DNA of 64,000 nucleotides from Bacteroidota bacterium (GTDB lineage: Bacteria > Bacteroidota > Bacteroidia > Sphingobacteriales > Sphingobacteriaceae). A program made the translations under genes and the position numbers. Below are positions 33,433 through 41,022 of this stretch, piece after piece; the first letter of the stretch is position 1; each line of letters starts with the position of its first letter. The notes under the pieces were generated by a model, which was not told the DNA's origin, made no database searches, and saw nothing but the letters and a program-made list of their open reading frames with translations. The DNA lies in the NCBI GenBank assembly GCA_023450085.1, contig JAEXHI010000026.1, positions 92,169 through 156,168 of the forward strand. The letters are read 5' to 3'.

Positions 33433-34821
33433 CTAGCTGATCTGCAATATTTCCTTAATATCAGAGATGATTTTTTGAGCTAAGTTCTCTGCCGTGGTCT
33501 CATTTTCAGCTTCACTATAAATACGTATAATTGGCTCTGTATTCGACCTGCGCAAATGCACCCACTCTTTATCAAACTCAATTTTTAGTCCGTCTATTGT
33601 GCTATGAGGTTGTTTTTGATACTTTTCTTGTACTTTATCTAACAACAAATCAATATCCATTTCAGGAGTTAAGGTGATTTTGTTTTTTGAAATGTGGTAA
33701 GCTGGATAACTTGCTCTTAGTACCGAAATAGGTTTACCAAATTTAGCCAAATGAGATAAGAAAAGTGCAATTCCTACCAGTGCATCTCTACCATAATGAG
33801 ACTCTGGATAAATAATTCCTCCATTTCCTTCCCCACCGATAATAGCATTAGTTGCTTTCATCTGATTTACCACGTTTACCTCGCCGACAGCCGCTGCATT
33901 ATATTCCATGCCCGCTTTTTCGGTAACATCCCTCAATGCTCTTGTTGAAGATAAATTTGAAACCGTGTTGCCTGGCGTATGTTTTAACACATAATCAGCC
34001 ACCGCTACCAAGGTATACTCTTCACCAAACATAGAACCATCTTCATTTACAAAGCATAGCCTATCCACATCTGGATCAACGACAATACCTAAATCAGCAT
34101 TTTTTTGCTGTACCACCTTTGCAATTTCAGTTAAATTTTCAGGTAGCGGTTCTGGGTTGTGAGGAAATTGTCCGTTAGGTTCACAATAAAGTTCATAAAC
34201 GGTATCAACCCCCAAAGCCTTCAATAAAGGTGGAAGAAAAATTCCTCCTGTTGAATTAACACAATCAATAGCTACTTTAAAGTTGGCTTTTTTAATGGCT
34301 TCTACATCCACCAAAGGAAGCGCCAAAATAGCGTCAATATGTTTTTGAATGTAAGTATCGTTTTTGATTACTTGCCCCAAGTGGTCTACTTCGGCAAAAC
34401 TGAAATCCGAATTTTCGGCAATATCCAATACTTCTTTGCCATCAGCATCGCTAATGAATTCGCCTTTGGCATTTAAAAGTTTCAAAGCATTCCATTGTTT
34501 TGGATTGTGGCTAGCCGTTAAAATAATTCCACCAGCAGCTTTTTCCATTGGTACGGCAATCTCTACTGTAGGTGTAGTAGAAAGACCTAAATCAATCACT
34601 TCTATGCCCAAGCCCTGTAAGGTACCCACTACCAAGTTGTTCACCATTTCGCCAGAGATACGTGCATCACGTCCAATAACGATTCTTTTATGTTCTGCTT
34701 TGCTGATTACCCATGAACCAAAAGCAGCTGTAAATTTCACAATATCAATTGGGGTTAAGCCCTGGCCGGCCTTGCCGCCAATAGTTCCCCTAATGCCTGA
34801 GATAGATTTTATTAAAGTCAA
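33433..34821 (-). CDS. glmM: Phosphoglucosamine mutase (GlmM-like)
   Basis: A 462-residue phosphohexomutase. The phosphorylated serine is Ser104 in LTASHNPKQWNALK, the Mg site is DPDVDRLCFV, the sugar loop is GGEGNGGIIYPESHYGRDA, and the phosphate loop RRSNTEPIIRIYSEA closes the protein. GlmM makes glucosamine 1-phosphate for peptidoglycan and lipopolysaccharide. The GEGNGG loop (with Asn rather than Ser, Gly) leaves a phosphomannomutase/phosphoglucomutase role open. A -7 box lies 17 bp upstream. Confidence 0.85.
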   Translation of the reverse strand: MTLIKSISGIRGTIGGKAGQGLTPIDIVKFTAAFGSWVISKAEHKRIVIGRDARISGEMVNNLVVGTLQGLGIEVIDLGLSTTPTVEIAVPMEKAAGGIILTASHNPKQWNALKLLNAKGEFISDADGKEVLDIAENSDFSFAEVDHLGQVIKNDTYIQKHIDAILALPLVDVEAIKKANFKVAIDCVNSTGGIFLPPLLKALGVDTVYELYCEPNGQFPHNPEPLPENLTEIAKVVQQKNADLGIVVDPDVDRLCFVNEDGSMFGEEYTLVAVADYVLKHTPGNTVSNLSSTRALRDVTEKAGMEYNAAAVGEVNVVNQMKATNAIIGGEGNGGIIYPESHYGRDALVGIALFLSHLAKFGKPISVLRASYPAYHISKNKITLTPEMDIDLLLDKVQEKYQKQPHSTIDGLKIEFDKEWVHLRRSNTEPIIRIYSEAENETTAENLAQKIISDIKEILQIS

Positions 34822-34837
34822 GTCTTCTATTTTTCGT

Positions 34838-34845
34838 CAAAATTA
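34838..34845 (-). promoter_or_regulatory. -7 promoter element of glmM
   Basis: TAATTTTG on the minus strand, exact TAnnTTTG, leaving a leader of only about 10 nt. Confidence 0.5.
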
Positions 34846-34998
34846 AGAAAAATAAATGCTTTAACTTTAGCTTAATTATCATGATTTTGAAATTTAAACT
34901 TCAAGTAAATCTATGAGTTAAGTAGTTGTTTGCTCTTGCCAATGGCTTTTGTTTAGCGTATTTTTGGATGTGCAAACCACTCAAGAAGCAATATTTTA

Positions 34999-35029
34999 TT
35001 GCAACATTATTGCACAAACACTATATTTG
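34999..35029 (+). promoter_or_regulatory. Promoter with TGCAA-N5-TTGCA operator before the methyltransferase-PAP2-ZIP operon
   Basis: TTG (34999-35001), 20 bp, TATATTTG (35022-35029): a full promoter. The palindrome TGCAA (35000-35004), CATTA, TTGCA (35010-35014) covers the -33 element and the spacer, where a repressor would block polymerase. Because the third gene is a ZIP metal importer, a zinc-responsive (Zur-like) repressor is a good guess. Confidence 0.65.
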
Positions 35030-35050
35030 TCGTCCTAAATTTGAATAGAA

Positions 35051-35782
35051 ATGCAACGCAAATGGTTTCAGTACTGGTTTAATTCCCCATATTACCACAT
35101 TCTTTACGGTAACAGAAATGATGAGGAGGCGGAATTGCTCATCGATAATTTACTGGCCCATTTAAAGCCAAGTATAGACAGCAAAATTATTGACATTGCT
35201 TGCGGCAGAGGCCGACACTCTATTTATCTGAATAAAAAGGGATATGATGTAACAGGTATTGACCTTTCTGAGCAAAATATTAAATATGCGCAACAGTTTG
35301 AGCAAAAGAACCTGCATTTTTATGTGCACGATATGCGCAAGCTGTCGTACATCAATTATTTTGACATTGCACTTAACCTTTTTACCAGTTTTGGCTATTT
35401 CGAAACTGAAAAAGACCACGTAAATGCGCTTAAAGCTTTTAGAAAAAGCATGAAGGCTGATGGTACTTTTGTGATTGACTACTTCAATACGCAGAAAATT
35501 ATCAAGAACCTGACCAATCAGGAAATCAAAACTATTGATGGCATTGAATTTCACTTGCATAAGTTTGTAGCTGATGGCAAAATCATCAAGCACATCAATT
35601 TTGAGCACAAACTAAAAGATTACGCCTTTGAAGAGCGTGTGCAGGCATTTTTATTGAGTGATTTTGAGAATATGCTAGAAAAAGCTGGCATGCAGATCAT
35701 CGAGAAATTTGGCAACTACGATTTGGAATCGTTTGATGAATTGAAATCTGACCGTTTGATTCTTATTTGCAAAAAAGCATGA
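35051..35782 (+). CDS. Class I SAM-dependent methyltransferase
   Basis: A 243-residue protein with the SAM-binding loop IIDIACGRGRHSIYLNKKGYDVTGIDLSE, then MRKLSYINYFDIALNLFTSFGYFET and the later strand GTFVIDYFN. It is a Rossmann methyltransferase for a small molecule; substrate unknown. First gene of a tight operon (ATGA overlap with the next gene). Confidence 0.85.
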   Translation: MQRKWFQYWFNSPYYHILYGNRNDEEAELLIDNLLAHLKPSIDSKIIDIACGRGRHSIYLNKKGYDVTGIDLSEQNIKYAQQFEQKNLHFYVHDMRKLSYINYFDIALNLFTSFGYFETEKDHVNALKAFRKSMKADGTFVIDYFNTQKIIKNLTNQEIKTIDGIEFHLHKFVADGKIIKHINFEHKLKDYAFEERVQAFLLSDFENMLEKAGMQIIEKFGNYDLESFDELKSDRLILICKKA

Positions 35783-36342
35783 TGCAAGAACTTTTACAGT
35801 TTGATACCGAGTTATTTTTAAAAATACACCGTGGTTTAAGCAATGGCTTTTTCGACTGGTTGATGCCTTTATTGCGCAATCGTTTTTTTTGGTCACCACT
35901 GTATTTGTTTATCGTCATTTTCTGTATCAAACAATATAAAAAAACAGGCCTTTACATTATTGGCGGCGTATTGTTAACCTTTGCATTGGGGGACATGATT
36001 TCATCGAGGGTCATTAAACCAAATGTAAACCGTACCCGACCTTGTAACGAAGTGCGCTTGGCCGATCAGATCATCCATAGAGTGCCTTGCGGCAGTGGCA
36101 AAAGTTTTCCTTCGTCGCACGCTACCAACCATTTTGGTATTGCGGTATTTTTAATTGGCGTTTTTTACCGAAAGTGGAAGCCTATTTTACCTATTGGTAT
36201 TTTATGGGCAGCTTCTATCAGCTTTGCTCAAATATATGTAGGCGTTCACTACCCTATCGACGTTTTTTGCGGCACTTTACTTGGCGTTAGCCTCGGTTTG
36301 CTCACCACGTTTATCTATCATAAAATAAAACCAGCTCAGTAA
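35779..36342 (+). CDS. PAP2-family membrane phosphatase
   Basis: A 187-residue protein from the ATG at 35779, which gives the classic ATGA overlap; an in-frame ATG at 35767 is possible. The three PAP2 motifs are present: KPNVNRTRPC, PSSHATNHFG and YVGVHYPIDVFCG, in a five- to six-helix membrane protein. Such enzymes remove phosphate from lipids such as undecaprenyl pyrophosphate or phosphatidic acid on the outer face of the inner membrane. Confidence 0.88.
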   Translation: MMQELLQFDTELFLKIHRGLSNGFFDWLMPLLRNRFFWSPLYLFIVIFCIKQYKKTGLYIIGGVLLTFALGDMISSRVIKPNVNRTRPCNEVRLADQIIHRVPCGSGKSFPSSHATNHFGIAVFLIGVFYRKWKPILPIGILWAASISFAQIYVGVHYPIDVFCGTLLGVSLGLLTTFIYHKIKPAQ

Positions 36343-37064
36343 TGGAAATTTGGAAATTTTCGGTTTTGTTCTTTTCTGCCTTTTTAGGTGGACTGGCCAT
36401 TTTTTTGGTTAAAAATGATAAATCGCAACTTCTAAAATTAATTCTGTCCTTCAGTGGGGCCTATCTTTTCTCCATTACCGTATTACATCTTATTCCTGAT
36501 GCCTACAGCGGTAGCGATGGGCACGAAATTGGTATTTACATCCTGATTGGCTTTTTGCTACAGGTTTTCCTTGAACAATTTTCGGAAGGTGTTGAACACG
36601 GACACATTCATAAACATCATCATGAACACTCCTTTCCTTACGGAATCATGATCAGTTTATGTTTACATGCTTTTTTAGAGGGAATGCCTTTAGCAAAAGA
36701 TCATCATAATGAGTTTATTTTTGGCATAGCCTTACACCACATTCCAGCAGCTTTTGCCTTGGCAAGTATCCTATTACAAAACCATATTAAAAAAGGCCCT
36801 ATTATTTCCCTTTTGATCTTATTTGCGGTAATGGCACCGCTAGGTTATTGGGTAAGTTTAGGTTTAAGCAATGGAAGTTTAGGAGGCATTGAAGCTTATT
36901 TCAATAAAATTATGGGCATTGTGATTGGTATTTTCCTTCATATTTCTACGACCATTCTATTTGAATCAAGCGCCGACCATAAAATCAACAAACGCAAAAT
37001 GCTAGCCGTATTATTAGGTATAGGTGTAGCACTGATTGGTTTTTACGCAGGACACGGACATTAA
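36342..37064 (+). CDS. ZIP-family metal transporter
   Basis: A 240-residue protein with about eight membrane helices and a His-rich loop (HGHIHKHHHEH) between helices 3 and 4. The metal-path motifs are ISLCLHAFLEGMPLA and GIALHHIPAAFALA. ZIP proteins import Zn2+, Fe2+ or related ions into the cytoplasm. The start overlaps the PAP2 stop by 1 nt (TAATG). The operon promoter holds a TGCAA-N5-TTGCA palindrome, fitting control by metal. Confidence 0.9.
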   Translation: MEIWKFSVLFFSAFLGGLAIFLVKNDKSQLLKLILSFSGAYLFSITVLHLIPDAYSGSDGHEIGIYILIGFLLQVFLEQFSEGVEHGHIHKHHHEHSFPYGIMISLCLHAFLEGMPLAKDHHNEFIFGIALHHIPAAFALASILLQNHIKKGPIISLLILFAVMAPLGYWVSLGLSNGSLGGIEAYFNKIMGIVIGIFLHISTTILFESSADHKINKRKMLAVLLGIGVALIGFYAGHGH

Positions 37065-37199
37065 CCCCTCTCTGTCCGTTGGACATCTCTCCCCTTAAGG
37101 GTAGAGAGCGACCTTGGAAGTGTTAGTAGCCACGCCAAAACTTGCCTTAATAATTTATGACATTTCAACCAAAGTCCCCTTTAGGGGATTTAGGGGTTA
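37062..37199. repeat. Palindromic spacer element overlapping the ZIP stop codon
   Basis: Ends TAACCCCT (37062-37069) and AGGGGTTA (37192-37199) are inverted; inside are CTCTCCCCTTAAGGGTAGAGAG and CCCCTTTAGGGG stems. The first three bases are the stop codon of the ZIP gene. Confidence 0.65.
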
Positions 37200-37204
37200 A
37201 TTTC

Positions 37205-37212
37205 TATCTTTG
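37205..37212 (+). promoter_or_regulatory. -7 promoter element abutting the ccmB start codon
   Basis: TATCTTTG lies only 5 nt before the ATG at 37218, so transcription should begin at or next to the start codon (leaderless mRNA). Confidence 0.6.
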
Positions 37213-37217
37213 CCACA

Positions 37218-37880
37218 ATGCATTTAGCTCAACAGGTAAAACATTTAATCAAAAAGGAGATCATTTTAGAGTGGCGATCCAAGTATGCCCTTAATGGCGT
37301 GTTGCTTTATGTAGTTTCTACCGTTTTTGTATGCTTCATGTCGTTCCAAATTATTGATAAGATTACTTGGAATGCACTCTTTTGGATCATTATGTTATTT
37401 GCATCCATTAATGCCATTGCAAAAAGCTTCCTTCAGGAAAGTAGAGGCCGACAGTTATATACCTATACTTTAGTAAGTCCTGTAGCCCTAATTATTGCCA
37501 AAACCATTTATAATAGTTTGTTAATGATGATCCTTACAGTAATTGCACTTGCATTTTATTGTTTGGTATTTGAACCTAATAAGGATATTGACATTTTAAT
37601 GTACCTGTTGGCCGCTGTATTGGGCAGCTTAAGCTTTTCCACCATTTTTACTATGGTCTCGGCCATTGCTTCAAAAACAGGGAACGGAGGAATGTTAATG
37701 GCTATTTTAAGCTTCCCGATCATTATTCCAGTATTGATTGTACTGATCAAATTTGCGAAAAATGCAATGGATGGGCTAGATCGAAGCGTAAGTTTAGATG
37801 AAATTGGCCTTTTGGCTTTGATAAATGTAATGGTGATGACAGTTGCTTTATTGTTATTTCCTTACCTTTGGCGAGATTAA
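37218..37880 (+). CDS. ccmB: Heme exporter protein CcmB
   Basis: A 220-residue membrane protein with about six helices. The N-terminus VKHLIKKEIILEWRSKYALNGVLLYV and the inner MDGLDRSVSLDEIGLLALIN match CcmB, the membrane part of the CcmAB ATPase that releases heme-loaded CcmE in cytochrome c maturation. The ATPase gene ccmA is not in this window. ccmC follows after 100 bp. Its -7 box abuts the start codon. Confidence 0.9.
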   Translation: MHLAQQVKHLIKKEIILEWRSKYALNGVLLYVVSTVFVCFMSFQIIDKITWNALFWIIMLFASINAIAKSFLQESRGRQLYTYTLVSPVALIIAKTIYNSLLMMILTVIALAFYCLVFEPNKDIDILMYLLAAVLGSLSFSTIFTMVSAIASKTGNGGMLMAILSFPIIIPVLIVLIKFAKNAMDGLDRSVSLDEIGLLALINVMVMTVALLLFPYLWRD

Positions 37881-37980
37881 AACAAATGATTAAATGAGGG
37901 AATTAGTGAATGAGTAAATTTTTAGACGCCTTACACTATTCAATCATTCAAAATTCATTCAATCAATAATTATAAACTGT

Positions 37981-38643
37981 ATGTATAAAACCTGGTGGAA
38001 AATATTAGCCGCTGTTTTAGTAGTGTATACCGCAATTGCGGGTTTATTATTAGGTGTACCTAGAATGGCCATCTTAAATGAGACCATCCGAAACCTGTAT
38101 TTCCACGTACCCATGTGGTTTGCCATGGTGGTGCTCTTTACCATTTCTGTTTTCTACAGCATTAAATCGTTAAGTACACAAAATGAGGCTGATGATATTA
38201 GAGCAGTAGAAAGCGCCAATGCAGGGGTCATTTTTGGAATATTGGGCATTGTTACTGGTGCCGTTTGGGCCAAATTCACTTGGGGCCAATTTTGGAGTTT
38301 CGACCCAAAACAAAACTTTGCTGCCATTTCACTCCTTCTTTACTTTGCCTATTTTGTATTGAGAAATGCCATTGATGAAGAACAGAAAAGAGCCAAAATA
38401 GCTGCAATTTATAACATCTTTGCTTTCCCTATGATGGTGGTATTACTTTTTGTGCTGCCACGTTTACAAGACTCCCTACACCCAGGTAATGGTGGCAATC
38501 CGGGCTTTAACAGCTACGATTTGGATAGCCGTATGCGTATGGTCTTTTATCCTGCTTGCTTGGGATGGATTTTAGTAGGCTACTGGGTTTACACTTTACG
38601 TTTCAGAATAAAAACATTAGAAAATAAACACAACACTTTGTAA
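37981..38643 (+). CDS. ccmC: Cytochrome c maturation protein CcmC
   Basis: A 220-residue protein with six membrane helices. YFHVPMWFAMV has the first heme-ligand His, the tryptophan-rich loop reads WGQFWSFDPKQNF in place of the usual WGTWWVWD, and the second His is in LQDSLHPGNG. CcmC presents heme to CcmE on the periplasmic face of the inner membrane. The gene ends at the start of ccmD (TAATG, 1-nt overlap). Confidence 0.92.
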   Translation: MYKTWWKILAAVLVVYTAIAGLLLGVPRMAILNETIRNLYFHVPMWFAMVVLFTISVFYSIKSLSTQNEADDIRAVESANAGVIFGILGIVTGAVWAKFTWGQFWSFDPKQNFAAISLLLYFAYFVLRNAIDEEQKRAKIAAIYNIFAFPMMVVLLFVLPRLQDSLHPGNGGNPGFNSYDLDSRMRMVFYPACLGWILVGYWVYTLRFRIKTLENKHNTL

Positions 38644-38861
38644 TGAAGAAGATTTTAACTGTACTTATCCTCCTATTTTCGTCGCTTAATTTATTAGCTC
38701 AAAACAGCGATATTGAGATGGCCGACAAGCTGCGTGCTGATGGAAAAATTTACATTGTAGTGATTTGTATCGTCATTATTTTGGCAGGCTTACTCTTTTA
38801 TCTTTTCACGTTAGACAAACGTTTGAAATTGTTGGAAAAAAAATCAACACCCAAAAACTAA
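38643..38861 (+). CDS. ccmD: CcmD-family small membrane protein
   Basis: A 72-residue protein with a signal-like N-terminus (LTVLILLFSSLNLLAQ) and a single membrane helix (IYIVVICIVIILAGLLFYLFTL) followed by a charged tail (DKRLKLLEKK). Position right after ccmC and the helix-plus-basic-tail layout fit CcmD, which helps release holo-CcmE from CcmC. The N-terminal cleavable-looking signal is a Bacteroidetes feature and absent from proteobacterial CcmD. Confidence 0.75.
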   Translation: MKKILTVLILLFSSLNLLAQNSDIEMADKLRADGKIYIVVICIVIILAGLLFYLFTLDKRLKLLEKKSTPKN

Positions 38862-38904
38862 TTTTAAACGCATTAGGCACGTTTTTTTGAACCGAATTGC
38901 AATA

Positions 38905-38943
38905 GTGTTTACCATACACTAAGCAAAATATTCTTGCAAGAAT
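38905..38943 (+). promoter_or_regulatory. Two inverted repeats upstream of glutamate dehydrogenase
   Basis: AGTGT-N7-ACACT at 38905-38921 and the perfect 14-bp palindrome ATTCTTGCAAGAAT at 38930-38943 lie 57-95 bp before the gdh start, where regulators would bind. No regulator can be named. Confidence 0.4.
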
Positions 38944-38999
38944 GGTTTATTTTACTGCAATTTTGCACCCGTAAAAGCATAAAACCAAAATTCAAAAAA

Positions 39000-40421
39000 A
39001 TGGCTAGTACAGCAAATGAAACAAGTTTTTTCAGCGATGTCTGCAAAAACTTTGACGACGCCGCCAAATTCACCTCACACCCTGAAGGTTTATTGGCACA
39101 AATTAAAGCATGTAACAGTGTGTACCGTTTCCAATTCCCAATTCGCAGAGGAAACGGATTTGAAGTAATTGACGCATGGCGTGTAGAGCACTCGCACCAC
39201 ATGAGCCCTACCAAGGGTGGTATTCGTTATAGCGATATGGTTAACGAAGATGAGGTGATGGCTCTAGCAGCGCTAATGACCTATAAATGTGCCATTGTAA
39301 ACGTACCATTCGGTGGTGCAAAAGGCGGTATCTGCATTAATCCTAAGAATTATACCGTTGCCGAATTAGAAACCATCACTCGCCGTTATACTACCGAGTT
39401 AATCAAGAAAAACTTTATCGGTCCTGGTATCGACGTTCCTGCTCCTGATTATGGATCTGGCGAGCGTGAGATGAGCTGGATTGCGGATACTTACATGACC
39501 ATGAACCCAGGCTCTTTAGATGCCCTTGGTTGTGTTACCGGAAAACCTATTGCGTTACACGGTATCCGTGGCCGTAAAGAAGCTACCGGCCGTGGTGTTG
39601 CCTATGCAGTTCGTGAGTGTGTAAGCCACGCTGATGACATGAAAAAACTAGGCCTTACTGCTGGTTTGGAAGATAAAAAAATCATTGTACAAGGTTTGGG
39701 TAACGTAGGTTACCACTCAGCTAAATTCTTAACTGAATTTGGTGGTACCATTGTAGGAGTTTGCGAATTTGAAGGTGCAATCTACAATGCAAACGGAATG
39801 AACATTGACGAAGTTTTTGCCCACCGTAAAAACACTGGTTCTATTTTAGGTTTCCCTGGTGCAACAGATTTCAAAAACTCAAAAGAAGGTTTAGAGCAAC
39901 CATGTGACATCTTGGTTCCTGCAGCTTTAGAAAACCAAATCACTGCCGACAACATCCGTAACATCAAAGCTAAAGTAATTGCTGAAGGTGCAAATGGTCC
40001 ATGTACTCCAGAAGCTGAACAAATCTTCACTGAAATGGGTGGTATCATTATTCCTGACATGTATTGCAACGCCGGTGGTGTAACTGTTTCTTATTTCGAG
40101 TGGTTGAAAAACCTTTCTCACGTAGCTTTTGGCCGTATGGAAAATCGCTATGCTGAAAACTCAAATGCGAACTTGATCAACACTTTAGAAAGCCTTACTG
40201 GAAAAACTATTCCTGCTGAACACCGTTTGATGATCGTTAAAGGAGCATCTGAATTAGAGTTGGTAAACTCTGGTTTAGAAGATACCATGATCCACTCATA
40301 CCGTGAAATCAGACAAACTTTAATTGACAAGCCAGAAGTTAAAACTTTAAGAACTGCTGCTTTTGTAAATTCAATTGACAAAATTGCCGTTTCTTACATG
40401 AACTTAGGCGTTTGGCCATAG
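39000..40421 (+). CDS. gdhA: Glutamate dehydrogenase (Glu/Leu/Phe/Val family)
   Basis: A 473-residue protein from the ATG at 39000. Motifs: SPTKGGIRYSDMVNEDEVMALAALMTYKCA (glutamate-binding and catalytic lysines), NVPFGGAKGGI, and the nucleotide-binding loop IVQGLGNVGYHSAKF. It interconverts glutamate with 2-oxoglutarate and ammonia. Cofactor choice is not clear from the motif. Two palindromes upstream and a strong terminator mark it as an independent unit set between ccmCD and ccmEF. Confidence 0.94.
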   Translation: MASTANETSFFSDVCKNFDDAAKFTSHPEGLLAQIKACNSVYRFQFPIRRGNGFEVIDAWRVEHSHHMSPTKGGIRYSDMVNEDEVMALAALMTYKCAIVNVPFGGAKGGICINPKNYTVAELETITRRYTTELIKKNFIGPGIDVPAPDYGSGEREMSWIADTYMTMNPGSLDALGCVTGKPIALHGIRGRKEATGRGVAYAVRECVSHADDMKKLGLTAGLEDKKIIVQGLGNVGYHSAKFLTEFGGTIVGVCEFEGAIYNANGMNIDEVFAHRKNTGSILGFPGATDFKNSKEGLEQPCDILVPAALENQITADNIRNIKAKVIAEGANGPCTPEAEQIFTEMGGIIIPDMYCNAGGVTVSYFEWLKNLSHVAFGRMENRYAENSNANLINTLESLTGKTIPAEHRLMIVKGASELELVNSGLEDTMIHSYREIRQTLIDKPEVKTLRTAAFVNSIDKIAVSYMNLGVWP

Positions 40422-40440
40422 ACTGGTTCTAAATAACATC

Positions 40441-40476
40441 AAAGCCCCGTAATTAATCTGTTACGGGGCTTTTTTG
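40441..40476 (+). terminator. Rho-independent terminator of gdhA
   Basis: A GC-rich 12-bp stem (40441-40452 with 40461-40472) followed by T6; 19 bp after the gdhA stop. Confidence 0.9.
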
Positions 40477-40543
40477 TTTATCAACTAATTGTCAAGATAT
40501 AGATAAAAGGGATAGCACAATAGCCTAGCCTACATAGTTTTCC

Positions 40544-40551
40544 TATCTTTG
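40544..40551 (+). promoter_or_regulatory. -7 promoter element of ccmEF
   Basis: TATCTTTG, exact TAnnTTTG, 39 bp before the ccmE ATG. Confidence 0.6.
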
Positions 40552-40590
40552 CTCACTGTATTTTAAATCATACCAACACCATTTGTACAG

Positions 40591-41022
40591 ATGAGAAAAA
40601 GTGCCATCATCGGTTTAATCACCATTGCCATTTGCATAGGCTTCTTAGTAAGCTTAAATGCCGACACCGACTCTTACGCAAACTTCAATGAAGCTGCCGA
40701 ATCACAAAAAGAAGAACACGTGATGGGCTACTGGGAAAAAACCAAAGGCATGTATTATGATGCGGTTAAAGATCCTAATCATTTCGCTTTTTACATGAAA
40801 GATGAAAAAGGCACGGTTAACAAAGTGGTACTTAATGGCTCTAAACCTCAAGATTTTGAGCGTTCTGAGAAATTGGTATTAATTGGAAAGATGGAAAACA
40901 ACACTTTCTACGCTTCAAAGATTTTAATGAAATGTCCTTCAAAATATAACGATAACATGGTTGAGGTAAACCAGGATGGGACAGTTAAAGAGATAAAGGG
41001 GACAAAAGAATCAAAATCTTAA
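40591..41022 (+). CDS. ccmE: Cytochrome c maturation protein CcmE, cysteine type
   Basis: A 143-residue protein with one N-terminal anchor helix (SAIIGLITIAICIGFLVSL) and an OB-fold periplasmic domain (NKVVLNGSKPQDFERSEKLVLIGKME). The heme-binding site reads MKCPSKYND: Cys115 and Tyr119 form the CxxxY motif, in place of HxxxY of E. coli CcmE. It carries heme from CcmC to CcmF. The stop overlaps the ccmF start by 1 nt. Confidence 0.9.
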   Translation: MRKSAIIGLITIAICIGFLVSLNADTDSYANFNEAAESQKEEHVMGYWEKTKGMYYDAVKDPNHFAFYMKDEKGTVNKVVLNGSKPQDFERSEKLVLIGKMENNTFYASKILMKCPSKYNDNMVEVNQDGTVKEIKGTKESKS

